Under the pieces are notes generated by a model that worked only from the letters and a program-made list of their open reading frames with translations, did no database searches and had not been told where the DNA came from. Below, one piece after another: positions 22,811 through 32,968 of a stretch of DNA of 64,000 bases. The number at the start of each line of letters is the position of its first letter. Position 1 is the stretch's first letter. The DNA lies in NCBI RefSeq assembly GCF_964355755.1, contig NC_092677.1, positions 19,874,101 to 19,938,100 on the forward strand. Direction: 5' to 3'. The position numbers were made by a program, and so were the translations under genes. This DNA comes from Antedon mediterranea (taxonomy: Eukaryota; Echinodermata; Crinoidea; Comatulida; Antedonidae).

Positions 22811-23287
22811 ATAGGCCTAATTGAATCGACCCGCTATAAATCCTACAAGGCATCGCGGGCGGATTGATATTTTCATGTTGATATGCACGACCAGTTTCGG
22901 TTGGCGATCGTGAAAACAAATAAGAGAACCATAACTTTTCGGCGAAAATACCAGGTCTTCCCCAATTTGTATTAACGGATTCTGCCAAAAAAGGAAAGAC
23001 AATTATTTCAGCAATGAGACAACGTCAGGCTAAGCATATAGCAAGCGTACGATGTTCGTACGTTAACGTTATCTTTTTATCATAATTAACATTACAACGT
23101 ACATTTAAGACAAGAAACGACATGGTTTAATGTTTTTATAGTTATATATATACATTACTTTTACAAAACGACAACAATTGCAGGTCTTGGGGCTTTAACT
23201 AAAAATGAATGTTTTTTCATATTTCATATTTTCGTAAATATACAAAATGACTATAAGATGTATTGTATAAATGAATGGTAAAATGTC
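22811..23287. other. Spacer without recognised gene
   Basis: Two overlapping minus-strand frames of 61-67 codons near 22785-23002 have no recognisable domain and share bases in different frames, so neither is supported. The rest is AT-rich. Confidence 0.4.
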
Positions 23288-23660
23288 TGGTATAGAGTAT
23301 TCGTCCTGGCTAATGGTTTTAGCTTCTCATTTAACCTTTGTGCGAATTTAAAATTGTATGTGCCAGTGGCTGAGAGTATTGGCCTATAGATAGATTTTCT
23401 TTGTGCGTCTTGGGAAGACCATAAAGATGGGCCAACCTCGAGCCTTGCGGTCTTTGGTAGTATATTACGAACAATATTAGATAGCTGCTTCTCCTTTTCT
23501 AAGAGAGGATGGAAACGCTTAATTGGTCTACCTCTAGACTAAGGTTGTGTCTTAATTACGGGTATAAACTTAGATGTGTTGTTTATAGATAATTGTCTAA
23601 GAAGTTGGTCATAATGATGTTTATCCATGATAACGACTCCGGAACCTTTGTCAGGTTTAC
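23288..23660 (-). pseudogene. Penelope-like reverse transcriptase fragment
   Basis: The minus strand reads KPDKGSGVVIMDKHHYDQLL at its start, RFHPLLEKEKQLSNIVRNIL, and IYRPILSATGTYNFKFAQRL with LNEKLKPLARTNTLY at its end. The KPDKG block and the IRPILS block are characteristic of Penelope-like elements (PLEs), whose RT is fused to a GIY-YIG endonuclease. One stop is present, and the middle block seems shifted. The fragment meets another PLE piece head to head at about 23660. Confidence 0.75.
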
Positions 23661-24046
23661 TTTGAAAAGGCTTACTGGCGTGTCGAGAAGAAACTCAATA
23701 ACGAGGATATGGAGGAGCTCACATCAGCAACTTTAAAGTCGATTGCTCTAAACTACATCGAACGCAAGGACCCATCTCCACCTAGATCCCTGAAAAGAGC
23801 ATTGGGACAATTGAAGAAAAGGGATGACATTGTCATTACTAAACCTGAACCTAAAGGGCCTGTTCTAACACGGTTACTAAACAACTTAGTGCGAAGATTG
23901 AAAATGATATTTTACCGGTATTTACTAGTCGTAAGATAGGTGACACCTTAAAACCAAAAGAAATGAAACCCAGAATCATTAATTCACAATGCGTTGGGTA
24001 CAAATTTCAATGTGGTTTGTGTGATACAAACTATGTCGGTTACACT
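23661..24046 (+). pseudogene. Penelope-like element: N-terminal block joined to GIY-YIG start
   Basis: From 23661 the plus strand reads FEKAYWRVEKKLNNEDMEEL and SLKRALGQLKKRDDIVITKP, which belongs just before the KPDKG block of PLEs. Instead of the RT it jumps, in another frame, to AKIENDILPVFTSRKIGDTL and INSQCVGYKFQCGLCDTNY followed by VGYT, the cysteine pair and the start of the GIY-YIG endonuclease domain. The RT core is deleted. The rest of the endonuclease is missing because family-R sequence begins at about 24047. A PLE 3' end elsewhere (33708-34050) could be of the same group. Confidence 0.75.
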
Positions 24047-25735
24047 ATCACCATTATTGTTTTCAATATTCATTAACGAACTGTATAAAATGATTAAGAA
24101 CTTGGGTGTAAATATATTTAACACAAAAAATAGGTAGCCTCTTTTGGGCAGATGTATGGTTTTAATTGCAGAGAATGAACGAGATTTGAATTCACTATTA
24201 GAAACGGCAGCTGAATTCTCACAAAAATGGAAACTTTCGTTTAATTATGAAAAATCAAATGTTTTAATCACAGGCCAAAGAATCAATTTACACAGAAAAT
24301 GGCGACTAGGTGAAAATTATATATTGGAAACAGAGACATATAAATACCTTGGTGTACATTAGATCTTGATCATTGTCTGATATATATCATATAAATGAAG
24401 TAATTAAGAAAATTAACCGTATAATTGCTTACATCAAATCCATAATATCGGATCAAGTAGACTTTAACAGAGCCTACTATGGCGATTTGCTTTGGAAAGT
24501 AATCGGACTACCTACCATAAACTATGCTAGCTCTGTTTGGCTCTGTAATGGGAAAACCTCACAAGACAAAATTGAGAATCAAATGGCTAGAATAATACTA
24601 AAAGCCCTGAGAAATGTTGCCAAAGAAGCATTGTATGGTGATTTGGGATGGCAAAGTATTATTTCCCTACAAAATGATTACAGAGTTCAATATTTTAACA
24701 GATTAAAGAATATGGAAGATTGTAGGTGGTCTCGATTACTTTTCAAGGCAATTTTATCTGTTCAAGAAAGTATGACATGGCATTGGTTATCCAATGTAAA
24801 AGATATTTTAAATAAAACAAATTTTATAGACAAATTTAATCAAGAACCATCTACTAACTGGATAAAGCCATTTAGGAAAAATAATAAACAAGTTGATTAT
24901 AACGAGTGGTTTTCAAATGCCCAATGCAAAACAACGTTAACGAATATACTATGTATAAAGGAACTCCAAATCTTGAACAATATTTGTTACATAAAACTAA
25001 TTTAAGAGTATCAATTTAAAATTTAAAGCAAGATCAAACTCTCTAGATCTTGAGGGTCGTAGACAATTCTGGTCAAATCATAACACAGGATTATGTAAGA
25101 TGTGTAGTACTAACAAAAAAGAAACTTTTTTTAATTTAAATGTCCTTCATTAAACTCTTTTAGAAATGATGTATACTTGGATCTTAAGAACAACCTCATA
25201 GGCAATAATTTAAGTATGTACTGGGATAATTTTAATTGCTGATCTCAAAAATTTAAACACCACTTTTTGCCAGACAATTTATTCACTGAAAATGAAACAT
25301 TAGGAGAAATCTTTGATTTTTATTGTAAAAAATATGAAAGCATGGGTTACTAGATCTACAATTTTATCAGCATTACCTCTCTCAACTAATTGATTAATGT
25401 AGTAAACAAGCTACAGACATCTCTATGAGGATGTATCTGTAAGTTTTATTTATTAGGCCTATCCTGTATTTTTGTTGTTTTATTTTTGTAGTTATATATA
25501 CAGTATTGTACAATTTACGTATTATGTATTTTCATACAGATCTAATTAATTAAAAAATTAATTAATTAATTAATTAGTTTACATTTTGTTTTGATGTTAT
25601 GTATTAGTATTTAGAACTGGCTTATGTTTTTTGTAATTTTGTCTGTAAATTGGATGCACCATTAACTGATATATGTGTGCCACCGATATAAAGGTGATTC
25701 CTATGAATACATACATAAAAAAATAAAATACACTC
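24047..25735 (+). pseudogene. Family-R non-LTR retrotransposon, 5'-truncated copy
   Basis: Homologous to 16100-17985. It starts inside the RT with FSIFINELYKMIKNLGVNIF. The catalytic WADD block is damaged (near 24140 the reading is GRCMVLIAENE). It continues with NYEKSNVLITGQRINLHRKW, then after a stop a 210-codon open frame (24373-25005) including YYGDLLWKVIGLPTINYASS and KEALYGDLGWQS. Next come a possible zinc-binding block (LCKMCSTNKKETF near 25090) and the ending ENETLGEIFDF. The 3' end near 25650-25735 matches copy 1. The upstream neighbour is a Penelope fragment, with no target duplication seen at the junction. Confidence 0.8.
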
Positions 25736-25740
25736 GCGGT

Positions 25741-26110
25741 TGACCATTAGCGTTTGATAGGTGGAGCAACCAAATATTGACATCGAAAAAACGGAGCAAC
25801 ATGTGTTGACTCCAGTCGTGTTTAAACATTTTAATGAGGTAGGCAGTGCAACCAGATGTTGACACCGAAAAACCTATAGAAACAATCTACATTATTCTTC
25901 CCGGAGCAACATGTGTTGACTCCAGAACGCGTTTGAGAATTGAGTTTTATAAAAGGTGCAATTATGTTGACACTAAAAATATAGAAACAACCTACGTTAG
26001 TCTACCTGGAGTGTAGACTCAGATTGAACATAATATGTTCAATCGGAGTATACACTCCAGGTAGACTGATGATTATAATTGGCGGTGCAATCTACGCTGT
26101 CACCGAAAGA
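25741..26110. repeat. Degenerate direct repeats with palindrome
   Basis: GGAGCAACATGTGTTGACTCC-like units (one base beyond the near-palindromic 20-base core) occur at 25793 and 25902, about 109 bases apart, with related GGTGCAA...TGTTGACAC blocks at about 25855, 25960 and 26083. They border the 3' side of the minus-strand DIRS-like element and may be its terminal repeat region. A strong palindrome lies at 25999-26067. Confidence 0.6.
25999..26067. repeat. Long palindrome (33-base arms)
   Basis: The left arm begins AGTCTACCTGGAGTGTAGAC and the right arm ends with the complement, with two mismatches and practically no spacer (center AACATAATATGTT). It can form a long hairpin or cruciform. Confidence 0.85.
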
Positions 26111-26214
26111 AAACACAAATAAAATAAGTAAAACGATAAACTGTAAAAATAAGTATCAAACTTTGTTTAAGCTTGACGCTTAAGACCCAGTCATGCTTAG
26201 GAGCATACCAACCA

Positions 26215-26890
26215 GCCAGTACCCATGTTTACAACGCTGTATTTGTTATGTGGATCGGTCTGATGTTCGGCTTGAAAGCGCTACTCGACCATTTTCCAAA
26301 AGTCATATGTCTTGGTGAGATTGTCAAAGTTGGTGAAGGTCGGTAGCACGACCGATTCTGAAAGGATGAGTGTTAAACTGTGTATGTTCTAGACTAGCAT
26401 GGTGAGCTAATTGTTTAAGCGTCGAGGAAAACATTTTCCTATTCACAGGTGTTCCATTTTCAAGCAAGAAGAACAGGTCTGCCCTCAGTGGTCGCATCTT
26501 GACGTAGCGTTGCAATGCTTTCACTGGGTATATTGGGCTTCCGGGTTGTTGGTGCAAGACGAAAGGAGGTGAGGAACGCTTAGAGTGTTTGAAATCAGTT
26601 AGCATTATATTAGTGTGTGTTCTGCGGCCTTGTAGACTACTGCTTAGCTGGCTCTGAGGCATGAAAAGTAACAGATTATGAACAAGGCTCTGTAGAGAAT
26701 GGATTCGTATTTGGATTTCATGCTGCCTCACTTGTCCAATTAGCGTTGCAAGGATATCGGAGGTGATCGGCAGATCGGTTTGGATAGAGAGTTCGTTTTT
26801 TGTTTTCGCTACTCCTCTGCATAAAATGCCGACTGCTGAATTTGTGTTAGGATCTTCCATAAATGATACCCTGTGCACGAATGACACTGC
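26215..26890 (-). pseudogene. DIRS-like tyrosine recombinase
   Basis: The open frame 26887-26324 (minus) reads VSFMEDPNTNSAVGILCRGV, later GSPIYPVKALQRYVKMRPLR and LFFLLENGTPVNRKMFSSTL, and ends in HPFRIGRATDL. This order (core, arginine of HxxR, RIG-AT) is that of the tyrosine recombinases that DIRS-type retrotransposons use in place of a DDE integrase. After a stop, homology goes on down to about 26215 (LLENGRVA in one frame, AFKPNIRPIHITNTA in another). At the place where relatives have the catalytic tyrosine (YIRP) this copy reads NIRP. With the frameshift it cannot be functional. Confidence 0.75.
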
Positions 26891-27075
26891 GCTAAGGTAG
26901 TTTCGAATCGTGGAGATAGCCAGTGCATTTTTAGTCAGCTTATAACGCAGGTGGCAAATTGTAGCTTTTCAATAAGAGATTGGAGGGCTCTCAATGTAGT
27001 TGAGTGAAGTGTGTGAGGAAGTTTTGAACTTCAAAGGGAGTAACGTAATTTTATTTTCTCAGATGGAAGCCTGTC

Positions 27076-27870
27076 TTACATTTTCTGTAAATCAAGTTCA
27101 ATACCAAGGAAAGAAATGGTGGTGGTGGGTGAAATTGTTTTATGCGGTGCTAGAGGTATGCCAACGCGGTCAGCAAGCGCCTTGGATATCTTCAAGGAGT
27201 TCGCACACAGTTGGTGTGTGTCTTCAATGACGAGGATGTCGTCTAATATTTTCACGTTATTGGGTTGTTGTAACTTTTTTGTAAGGATATATTTCACTCC
27301 GTCAGAAAACTTATTGAATATTTGACACGAAGATACGCCGGCTTGGGGAAGCGTTTTATCGTATAGTAATACTGGACTTACCACGTGAAACCTGTGAGGT
27401 GGTATTGAGTGGGATGTAAATGTATTAGTCTGTATGTGTCACTGGTGTCCGTCTTAGCCATGAATGCCGGGTGATTGTATTTGTCTATTATGTCAATTGC
27501 GTTGGCAATTGTTTCGTAATGAACTGTTATGCAAAACCCAGGGATGTTTTAATTGACAGCGTTTGAATCGTAGGGATAGGAGAGGTTGTGGAGGATACGA
27601 CATTTTTCAGGTACGGAATTTCCGGAAGGTTGTTGATGATAGCTTGGGAGTTAGTTGCTGTAAAAGCCATGAGCGAAACATTGGGTTAAGTAAGCGTGGT
27701 GTTTGTAACCAGATAGGAGTGCGCTTATTCCAGTGGGAATTATTGGGATCCCGAGCACTGAAAAACGAGTGGTGATACTGACAGTTTGTCTGGACACATC
27801 TAGTGGTCTGTTATGGTAGGAGATACAGAAGCCGAGTGGACGCTTCACGGTTGGATGGGTTAGAGGTTTA
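27076..27870 (-). pseudogene. DIRS-like reverse transcriptase
   Basis: On the minus strand, from about 27530: IDIIDKYNHPAFMAKTDTSD and YRLIHLHPTQYHLTGFTW (the AKTDISDAYR block), then from 27384 LPQAGVSSCQIFNKFSDGVK, the catalytic block ILDDILVIED (about 27220-27249) and TTISFLGIELDL. LDD in place of YADD and the order of blocks fit DIRS-type RTs. Upstream, LLSGYKHHAYLTQCFAHGF (near 27700) matches the region that precedes RT in these elements. Frameshifts separate the blocks. It lies between the gag-like part (28082-28450) and the recombinase (26215-26890), in the usual DIRS order. Confidence 0.75.
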
Positions 27871-28081
27871 TGGTGAGCTCGTTGCGTCTAGTTTATGGAG
27901 GAGGTCGGCTCGAACCGATGACCAAGAGCAAAGTGTGTACTCCCTAGCCATTCCAAATTGTCAGTCGTAAAAGTACCATTAATTTATGTGACTGCGCATG
28001 AGGTCTTTAATATACTTAAAATAAGTAAAGATGTCCTGCGTGTATTTACTTAAATAAAATTGTGGCAAAGTCGTGAAAGGC

Positions 28082-28450
28082 CTAGTGCCAGTTGTGTTCG
28101 TTTAAGATGCAGCATTTGGGCTTAGGCACAAGTTCAAAGGTACCAGTGAACGTTAGCGTCAAAGCTTCCGCTGCGCTGTTGAAGTCGAGCAGATTGTGCA
28201 GCTCGATGAATTTGTGGGAGATTATTTTCTCTTTAAGTTTTTGACAAGGTTTGAGGAAGAGAGCTGCCGGTAGGTTCGTCGTGATTGTTCGGCTTACCGA
28301 CATTAATCTCAGCCACAGAAGTTACCAGGGTTTCGACGATATGCCTCATGTCCTTTAATTCTTTATTTATGTCAAGTTCAGGTACTGGCACGGTTCTTTT
28401 TTGGTGCCGTATTTTTTACCTCTTGTTAGTTCTTTTCCGTCCTGACATGG
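28082..28450 (-). pseudogene. DIRS-like 5' ORF (gag-like)
   Basis: The minus strand starts MSGRKRTNKR near 28447, followed in a second frame by VPVPELDINKELKDMRHIVE and TLVTSVAEINVGKPNN, then LFLKPCQKLKEKIISHKFIE and LHNLLDF. The last block resembles the LKxKIxxxEFIDLxxLL motif seen upstream of RT in DIRS and Ngaro elements. Function as a structural protein is inferred from position. One early stop (after NKR) breaks the frame. Confidence 0.55.
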
Positions 28451-28599
28451 TGTATCTGTAAGAAAATCTAGTGTGCAATTAAGACGGAAAGAAAAATGTG
28501 TGTGGACAGATATCATCAAGTTGCAGGAGAAAAGGGCCCTGCAACCATGTTAATGGAGTGAATAAAAGATTGGAAACAATGAGTCAGCATTGGGGTAGT

Positions 28600-28866
28600 G
28601 ATTGAACCAGCATGAGTCATTTAATGAAATGCTGTACTTAGAGGAGGGTGATAAGACACCGCCGTATGGGGTGATAGTAGGGGGACCAGCATGAGTCATA
28701 TAATGAATGCTGTACTTAAGAGGATGAATGATAAAACACCGCCGTATGTCGGCGTATGAACCAGCATAAGTAATTTATGTGGTGGTAGTATGGGAACCAG
28801 CATAAGTCATATAATGAATGCTGTACTTGGGGAACCAGCATGAGTCATAAGATGAATGCTGTACTA
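28600..28866. repeat. Tandem hairpin repeats upstream of the DIRS-like element
   Basis: Five imperfect copies of ACCAGCATGAGTCATATAAT followed by GAATGCTGTACTT, at about 28607, 28683, 28758, 28795 and 28826, two of them separated by AAAACACCGCCGTATG. Each unit can pair AGCAT with ATGCT, so each copy forms a small stem. The array lies 5' of the DIRS-like gag frame and could be part of its terminal repeat. Confidence 0.75.
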
Positions 28867-29173
28867 ACTATAAACCATTCAGATGTGTGCAAAATATTTG
28901 CCAGTTTAGCGTAGCATCAAGAAAGAAAAACAACAAGTTATTACTTATTTCTTTTGAATGTAAAACAATGGGAAAATAATGTCGATTAAGCATAAATGGT
29001 GTCAACAGTGTATTGCCTGGCATTTTGTTTTGTTTATTCTGTTTAATTATGTATTTATTTTCCTCTAAAATCTGGTTCCGGATTGTCCACAGTGACTGCA
29101 GTAGTAACAGATAATAATATTGTTATTTAATGGCATAAGTTGGCATAAGAGGCTCCGTGCATTAAAGCAGACC
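28867..29173. other. Spacer without recognised gene
   Basis: AT-rich; no gene, terminal repeat or RNA was recognised. Confidence 0.4.
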
Positions 29174-29440
29174 TTACTTTTTAACTAGGTCATTCGATCC
29201 GAGGTCGATTATCAAAATATTTGGCTTGAATGTTGCCACTTGATTTACAAAATTAGTTAGGTCGTTTATCTTTAGGCCGGGTACCCCCCAAAGAACAGTA
29301 TTATCATAGTGATGGCTGATTCGGAAGTCAGACAAAGGTCGATGTGAACCAAGTATGGAGTCGGACGAATTACCCAAGCCGTGATGGAAAGCGAGGCTTT
29401 CGCTCAAACCGGAAACGAATGAGTTGAGCCTAGGACACAA
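29174..29440 (-). pseudogene. SGNH-hydrolase-like fragment
   Basis: The minus strand reads NSFVSGLSESLAFHHGLGNS, then DNTVLWGVPGLKINDLTNFV and FKPNILIIDLGSNDL before a stop. SFVSxL fits block I (nucleophile serine) and LGSNDL fits block III (GxND) of SGNH/GDSL hydrolases; the C-terminal DxxH block is missing. Such domains are carried by some tyrosine-recombinase retroelements (Ngaro) and some CR1 elements, so this may have come from the neighbouring DIRS-like element, but a separate origin is possible. Confidence 0.45.
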
Positions 29441-29624
29441 CCAGACAACATAATTACAGTAAAGTACGAAAAATCGAACAAAATAGGGGTAAGATAAGGT
29501 GTTAGATAAATTCCAGTCAAAGTATATTGTGTGAGTACACACAGCCTATAAGTGTATGAGGATAAAATGAACTGGTAAATGTAAGTTAAAATTATTTTAC
29601 TTAGCCAAAAACTGGCGTGGTAAA

Positions 29625-29841
29625 TTAATACTATCAATGGCCCTAATGATACTGTTTCCCTTTTAGATGATCTTTGTACTCTCTTCAGATGGACCACCAC
29701 CTGGAAGCTGAGTTTAAATTTACCAAAATGTAAAATAATGACGATTACTAAGAAAAGACAATTTATCCAATATGAATACAGCATTAATAATTTTCTGGAA
29801 AGAATTGCCGTCAAAAAGATCTTGGTTTTATTATCGACTGT
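29625..29841 (+). pseudogene. Jockey/CR1-like reverse transcriptase (segment 1)
   Basis: The plus strand reads LLDDLCTLFRWTTTWKLSLN, LPKCKIMTITKKRQFIQYEY and, after a frame change, DLGFIID. These are the blocks just after the catalytic core of a jockey/CR1 RT. It is broken at 29841 by a minus-strand LINE and resumes at 32969; the 11 bases TTATCGACTGT stand at both joints. Confidence 0.75.
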
Positions 29842-29862
29842 CTACCTACCTTGTCTACCTTG

Positions 29863-31075
29863 TCATCTGCCAATTGGCAGGTCCATGACAGTCATTTTCT
29901 TCCACTCTTCTCTTAATGCTTTGTCCTTTAGTTGGTAATATTTGTTTCCATTTTTAAGTCTATCCATTAGCATTTTTCTTTTCCTTCCTCTACCTGCTTT
30001 TCCATCGTATCTACCCTCCATCACTATTTTCAATAATCCTCCATTTCTAATACTGTGACCAATCCATTTCTTCTGCTGTTCATTAATGCGTTTCATTAGT
30101 TGTCTTTCTTCTCTTATTTCATTCAAAATGTCATCATTCCTTCTGTGCTCTGTGTATTGAATTTTTAGCATTTTTCTCCAACACCACATTTCAAATGCAT
30201 CTATTCTGTTTATTTCCTCTTTTTTTAATGTCCATGTTTCGCTTCCATATAATGCAACACTCCATACTAATGCTTTAACCGTTTCTTTTCTTGTTTCAAA
30301 TACTTCCTTTACTTGTTAATAATTTCCTGTTTGTTAGGAATTTCCCTTTTGCCATTCCTATTCTCCTTAGAATCTCACTCTTACATCTTCCATCTGTTGT
30401 TATTTTTGTTCCCAGGTAGCAAAAGGAATCAACTTGTTCAATAATTTCTCCATCAACATATATTTCCATTTGTACATTTGCTCTTTTTGTAATGCACATT
30501 ACTTTAGTTTTTATGGTGTTTATCTTCATTCCATATTCTTTCCCTGCTTCATTAATTTTCGTTAATATTCTTTGGAGACAGACATTAGAGTTATCCATCA
30601 CAGCCTTATCATCAGCAAACCGTACAGTTGAGATTCTGTAACCACCAACTTTTACTCCATCACTACAGTCTGTAAGTGCTTCTGAAAGTAGAAATTCTTC
30701 GTAAATGTTGTAGAAGTTAGTTGACAGTATTCCTCCTTGTCGGACACCTCTACCTATCTGTGCTGGTTCAGATAACTGCCCGTCTATTATAATTGATGCA
30801 GATTGATTGATACAGCTCCCATATTAACCGTCTGTCCCGATAGTCAACACCAATTCTATACAAGATGTCCCTCAATTTGATCCAATTAATCCTGTCGAAT
30901 GCTTTTTCATAATCCACAAAGCATATATACAATTCGTTACCATATTCTAGGGATTTTTCTCCCATCACCCTCAGCACAGCAATCGCATATCTGGTGCTTC
31001 TTCCTTTTACAAAACCAAATTGATCCTTTCCAATATACTCTGCAAGTTTTGATGCCAATCTGTCTGATCATATAA
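29863..31075 (-). pseudogene. LINE endonuclease-reverse-transcriptase: RT and C-terminus
   Basis: Reading downward on the minus strand: LAEYIGKDQFGFVKGRSTRY, ELYICFVDYEKAFDRINWIK, GRGVRQGGILSTNFYNIYEE, the catalytic block VRFADDKAVM (FADD at 30608-30619), then INTIKTKVMCITKRANVQME, VDSFCYLGTKITTDGRCKSE, and the C-terminal part MWCWRKMLKIQYTEHRRNDD with KKWIGHSIRNGG and GRYDGKAGRGRKRKMLMDRL. The WCWRRM...WIGHxLR tail is typical of a widespread animal LINE type annotated as endonuclease-reverse transcriptase. Frameshifts near 30760 and 30300 break it, but the blocks are well conserved, so the insertion is recent compared with its neighbours. Confidence 0.85.
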
Positions 31076-31209
31076 TATCAACATAATGTTAATTTTTTCT
31101 GTAATATTTTCTTCTAAAAAAATTAGAATTTCTATTTTCTTTGCAGGCTTCTCGTGTAAGATATTACTCATGCATTGTTTGAATTTGTTTTTCTTGGCTT
31201 CGTAATTTC

Positions 31210-31743
31210 TCATCTTTTCTTTTTATAATTTATTTGCAATCCTACCTCCCCTGCTTCCTCTCTGTGTTTTATTTCCTCTCTTAGATTCGAGAACTTATCT
31301 CTCTCTGCTTTAGATCTGTCTCTTGATAAACCCTTCTTATTCTCTTGTCTGTAAAATCTCAAAACCGCTTCCATCTCATGCACATCATAAAACACAACTT
31401 TAATCGGTCTGTTCTTTCCGTCTTGCCTTTTACCTATTCTTAAAATCATTCTTATTTTTGTGGTTCCGATTACATAATCTGCTCTCTTAAAAAGTTCTTG
31501 AACTCTCTGCCAGTCTTCTTCTTTCCTTTGTATTCCACTTTCCTCTTTTGACTCATTTATGTCATGTATAATTATATTAGTTTTCCTCCTCTCCTTATCC
31601 TCAAGTTCTTTTACGCTTTCTTCTATCTTTTTTTTCAACTATTTGTTCAAACTTTCTATCACTCTTCTTTATCTCTTCCAATACTATCTGGTTAGAAGTC
31701 TGTTCTTGGTCTTTCTGTTTTTTCTCAAGTTTGTTCATTCTTT
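31210..31743 (-). pseudogene. LINE ORF1, RRM-like part
   Basis: The 142-codon frame 31638-31210 reads KTNIIIHDINESKEESGIQR, ADYVIGTTKIRMILRIGKRQ, RPIKVVFYDVHEMEAVLRFY and RSKAERDKFSNLREEIKHRE, an RRM-like nucleic-acid-binding domain with the C-terminal helix typical of LINE ORF1 proteins. Upstream (31743-31640) the coiled coil MNKLEKKQKDQEQTSNQIVL follows in another frame. Its stop codon overlaps the next start as ATGA at 31210-31213. The frame is separated from its N-terminus by the family-A insertion. Confidence 0.75.
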
Positions 31744-32520
31744 TTAGTCGCGTGGAAGCGACTCTATAGTTCACTATGTCGGTCGGTCGGTCTGTCTGTC
31801 GGTCTGTCTGTCGGTCCGGTATCACTATGCGTTTTATCGCTTTATGACCTTATCTTGATATCAGTTTAATCTAGCTAAGTCAATTTTTCACAGAATATTC
31901 CTTATGGCCAGGAATCGATGTGGTTATGTTTTCACGGTGCGCAATAAAAAATTACGCGGTCTACGCACGATTTAACAAAATCACGTTTGTAATCATATCT
32001 TAACAACCATGAATCACAATTAAATAAAATTTGGTACTCATAAATTTCAGGGCATAAATCATCCTATGGCAATACAATTACGTGCGTAGCGCATGTAACG
32101 CATGCGTACGCGCGCTTAAAATTTTCAAAATTTATTTTCGATGAAATAAGAGTACGTTTCAGGCAATTTTAAGCGTTTACAAAATTGCCATGAGTGCGCA
32201 GATTTTTGCGCGCGCACTGCGCGTTAAATGTTATTGCGCACTCTTTTTGCCCGATTTATGTTTTCTTGACTTACTTTTCAACTCGAAATTACGTTATACG
32301 AGCACGTCAAAAGTGACAGGCTACGCACGTGTAAATTTAAAAAATATAAATGTTTTTAAACATTTCAACATTTTTAAACATGTTCAGTAATTTCGGTCAG
32401 TATAGTTCACTATGTCGGTCCGATTGTCTGTCGGTCTGTCTGTCTGTCGGTCTGTTTGTCTGTCGGTCCGGTATCACTATGCATTGTAGCACGCGACTTA
32501 ATGGCTGTTGGCCTTGTTTC
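31744..32520 (+). mobile_element. Family-A non-autonomous element, copy 3
   Basis: Nearly the same as copy 2: starts AGTCGCGTGGAAGCGACT, has direct modules with TATAGTTCACTATGTCGG and TCCGGTATCACTATGC at about 31765-31830 and 32400-32485, and ends TAGCACGCGACTTAATGGCT plus GTTGGCCTTGTTT. It interrupts the LINE ORF1 coiled coil (EEVKEIE before, RMNKLEKK after). Removing it joins the coiled coil, which limits both boundaries to within a few bases. Confidence 0.8.
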
Positions 32521-32915
32521 TATTTCCTTTACTTCCTCACAAGTGTGTTTACTGTCATCTATCATATTTTGTACCTTCGTCATTCTTTCCTCTATTTCAG
32601 TCATACGTTTTTCGCTGTTCATTTTTAAATTATTTATTTTGTTCCAAGTCTTTGTTCTTTGTAATAAGTTTTTCTTCCATTTCTTCAATTCTATCTAGTA
32701 TGGTACTACTGTACCCCATGATACCTAGTACTAGTACTGCTCTTTGGCCTGGGACGTTTGGGTTTTGGTGCAGTATGTCTACCATCCCGATCCTCAGGAA
32801 TATCATTAGTATCCTCCGACATAAGCTGTGGTTTTGATCTACTATCCATAAAATGTTGTATATTCTTCTGTGCCATACCTTGTTGTTGATTTGTAAAGCT
32901 TGAACGCAATTTCAA
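32521..32915 (-). pseudogene. LINE ORF1, N-terminal coiled coil
   Basis: The minus strand gives a start region MAQKNIQHFMDSRSKPQLMS, a basic stretch KPKRPRPKSSTSTR, and after a frameshift a coiled coil INNLKMNSEKRMTEIEERMT and KVQNMIDDSKHTCEEVKEIE. This is the trimerising part expected before the RRM-like domain at 31210-31638. Confidence 0.65.
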
Positions 32916-32968
32916 ACACAGGCCGAAAAACTCACGAGCATCAAAATAAAATGTGTTAGGTAGCCTAG

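Larger units (their letters stand above)
29842..32968 (-). mobile_element. Minus-strand LINE inserted with 11-bp target duplication
   Basis: TTATCGACTGT occurs at 29831-29841 and 32969-32979, within the reading of another LINE. The inserted element runs from an ORF1 start near 32915 to a C-rich/T-rich 3' tail near 29842-29865. It contains two coding parts (ORF1 and RT) and a family-A insertion (31744-32520). The endonuclease and the N-terminal half of the RT are missing between 31210 and about 31075, so an internal deletion occurred or the copy came from a deleted RNA. Confidence 0.8.
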
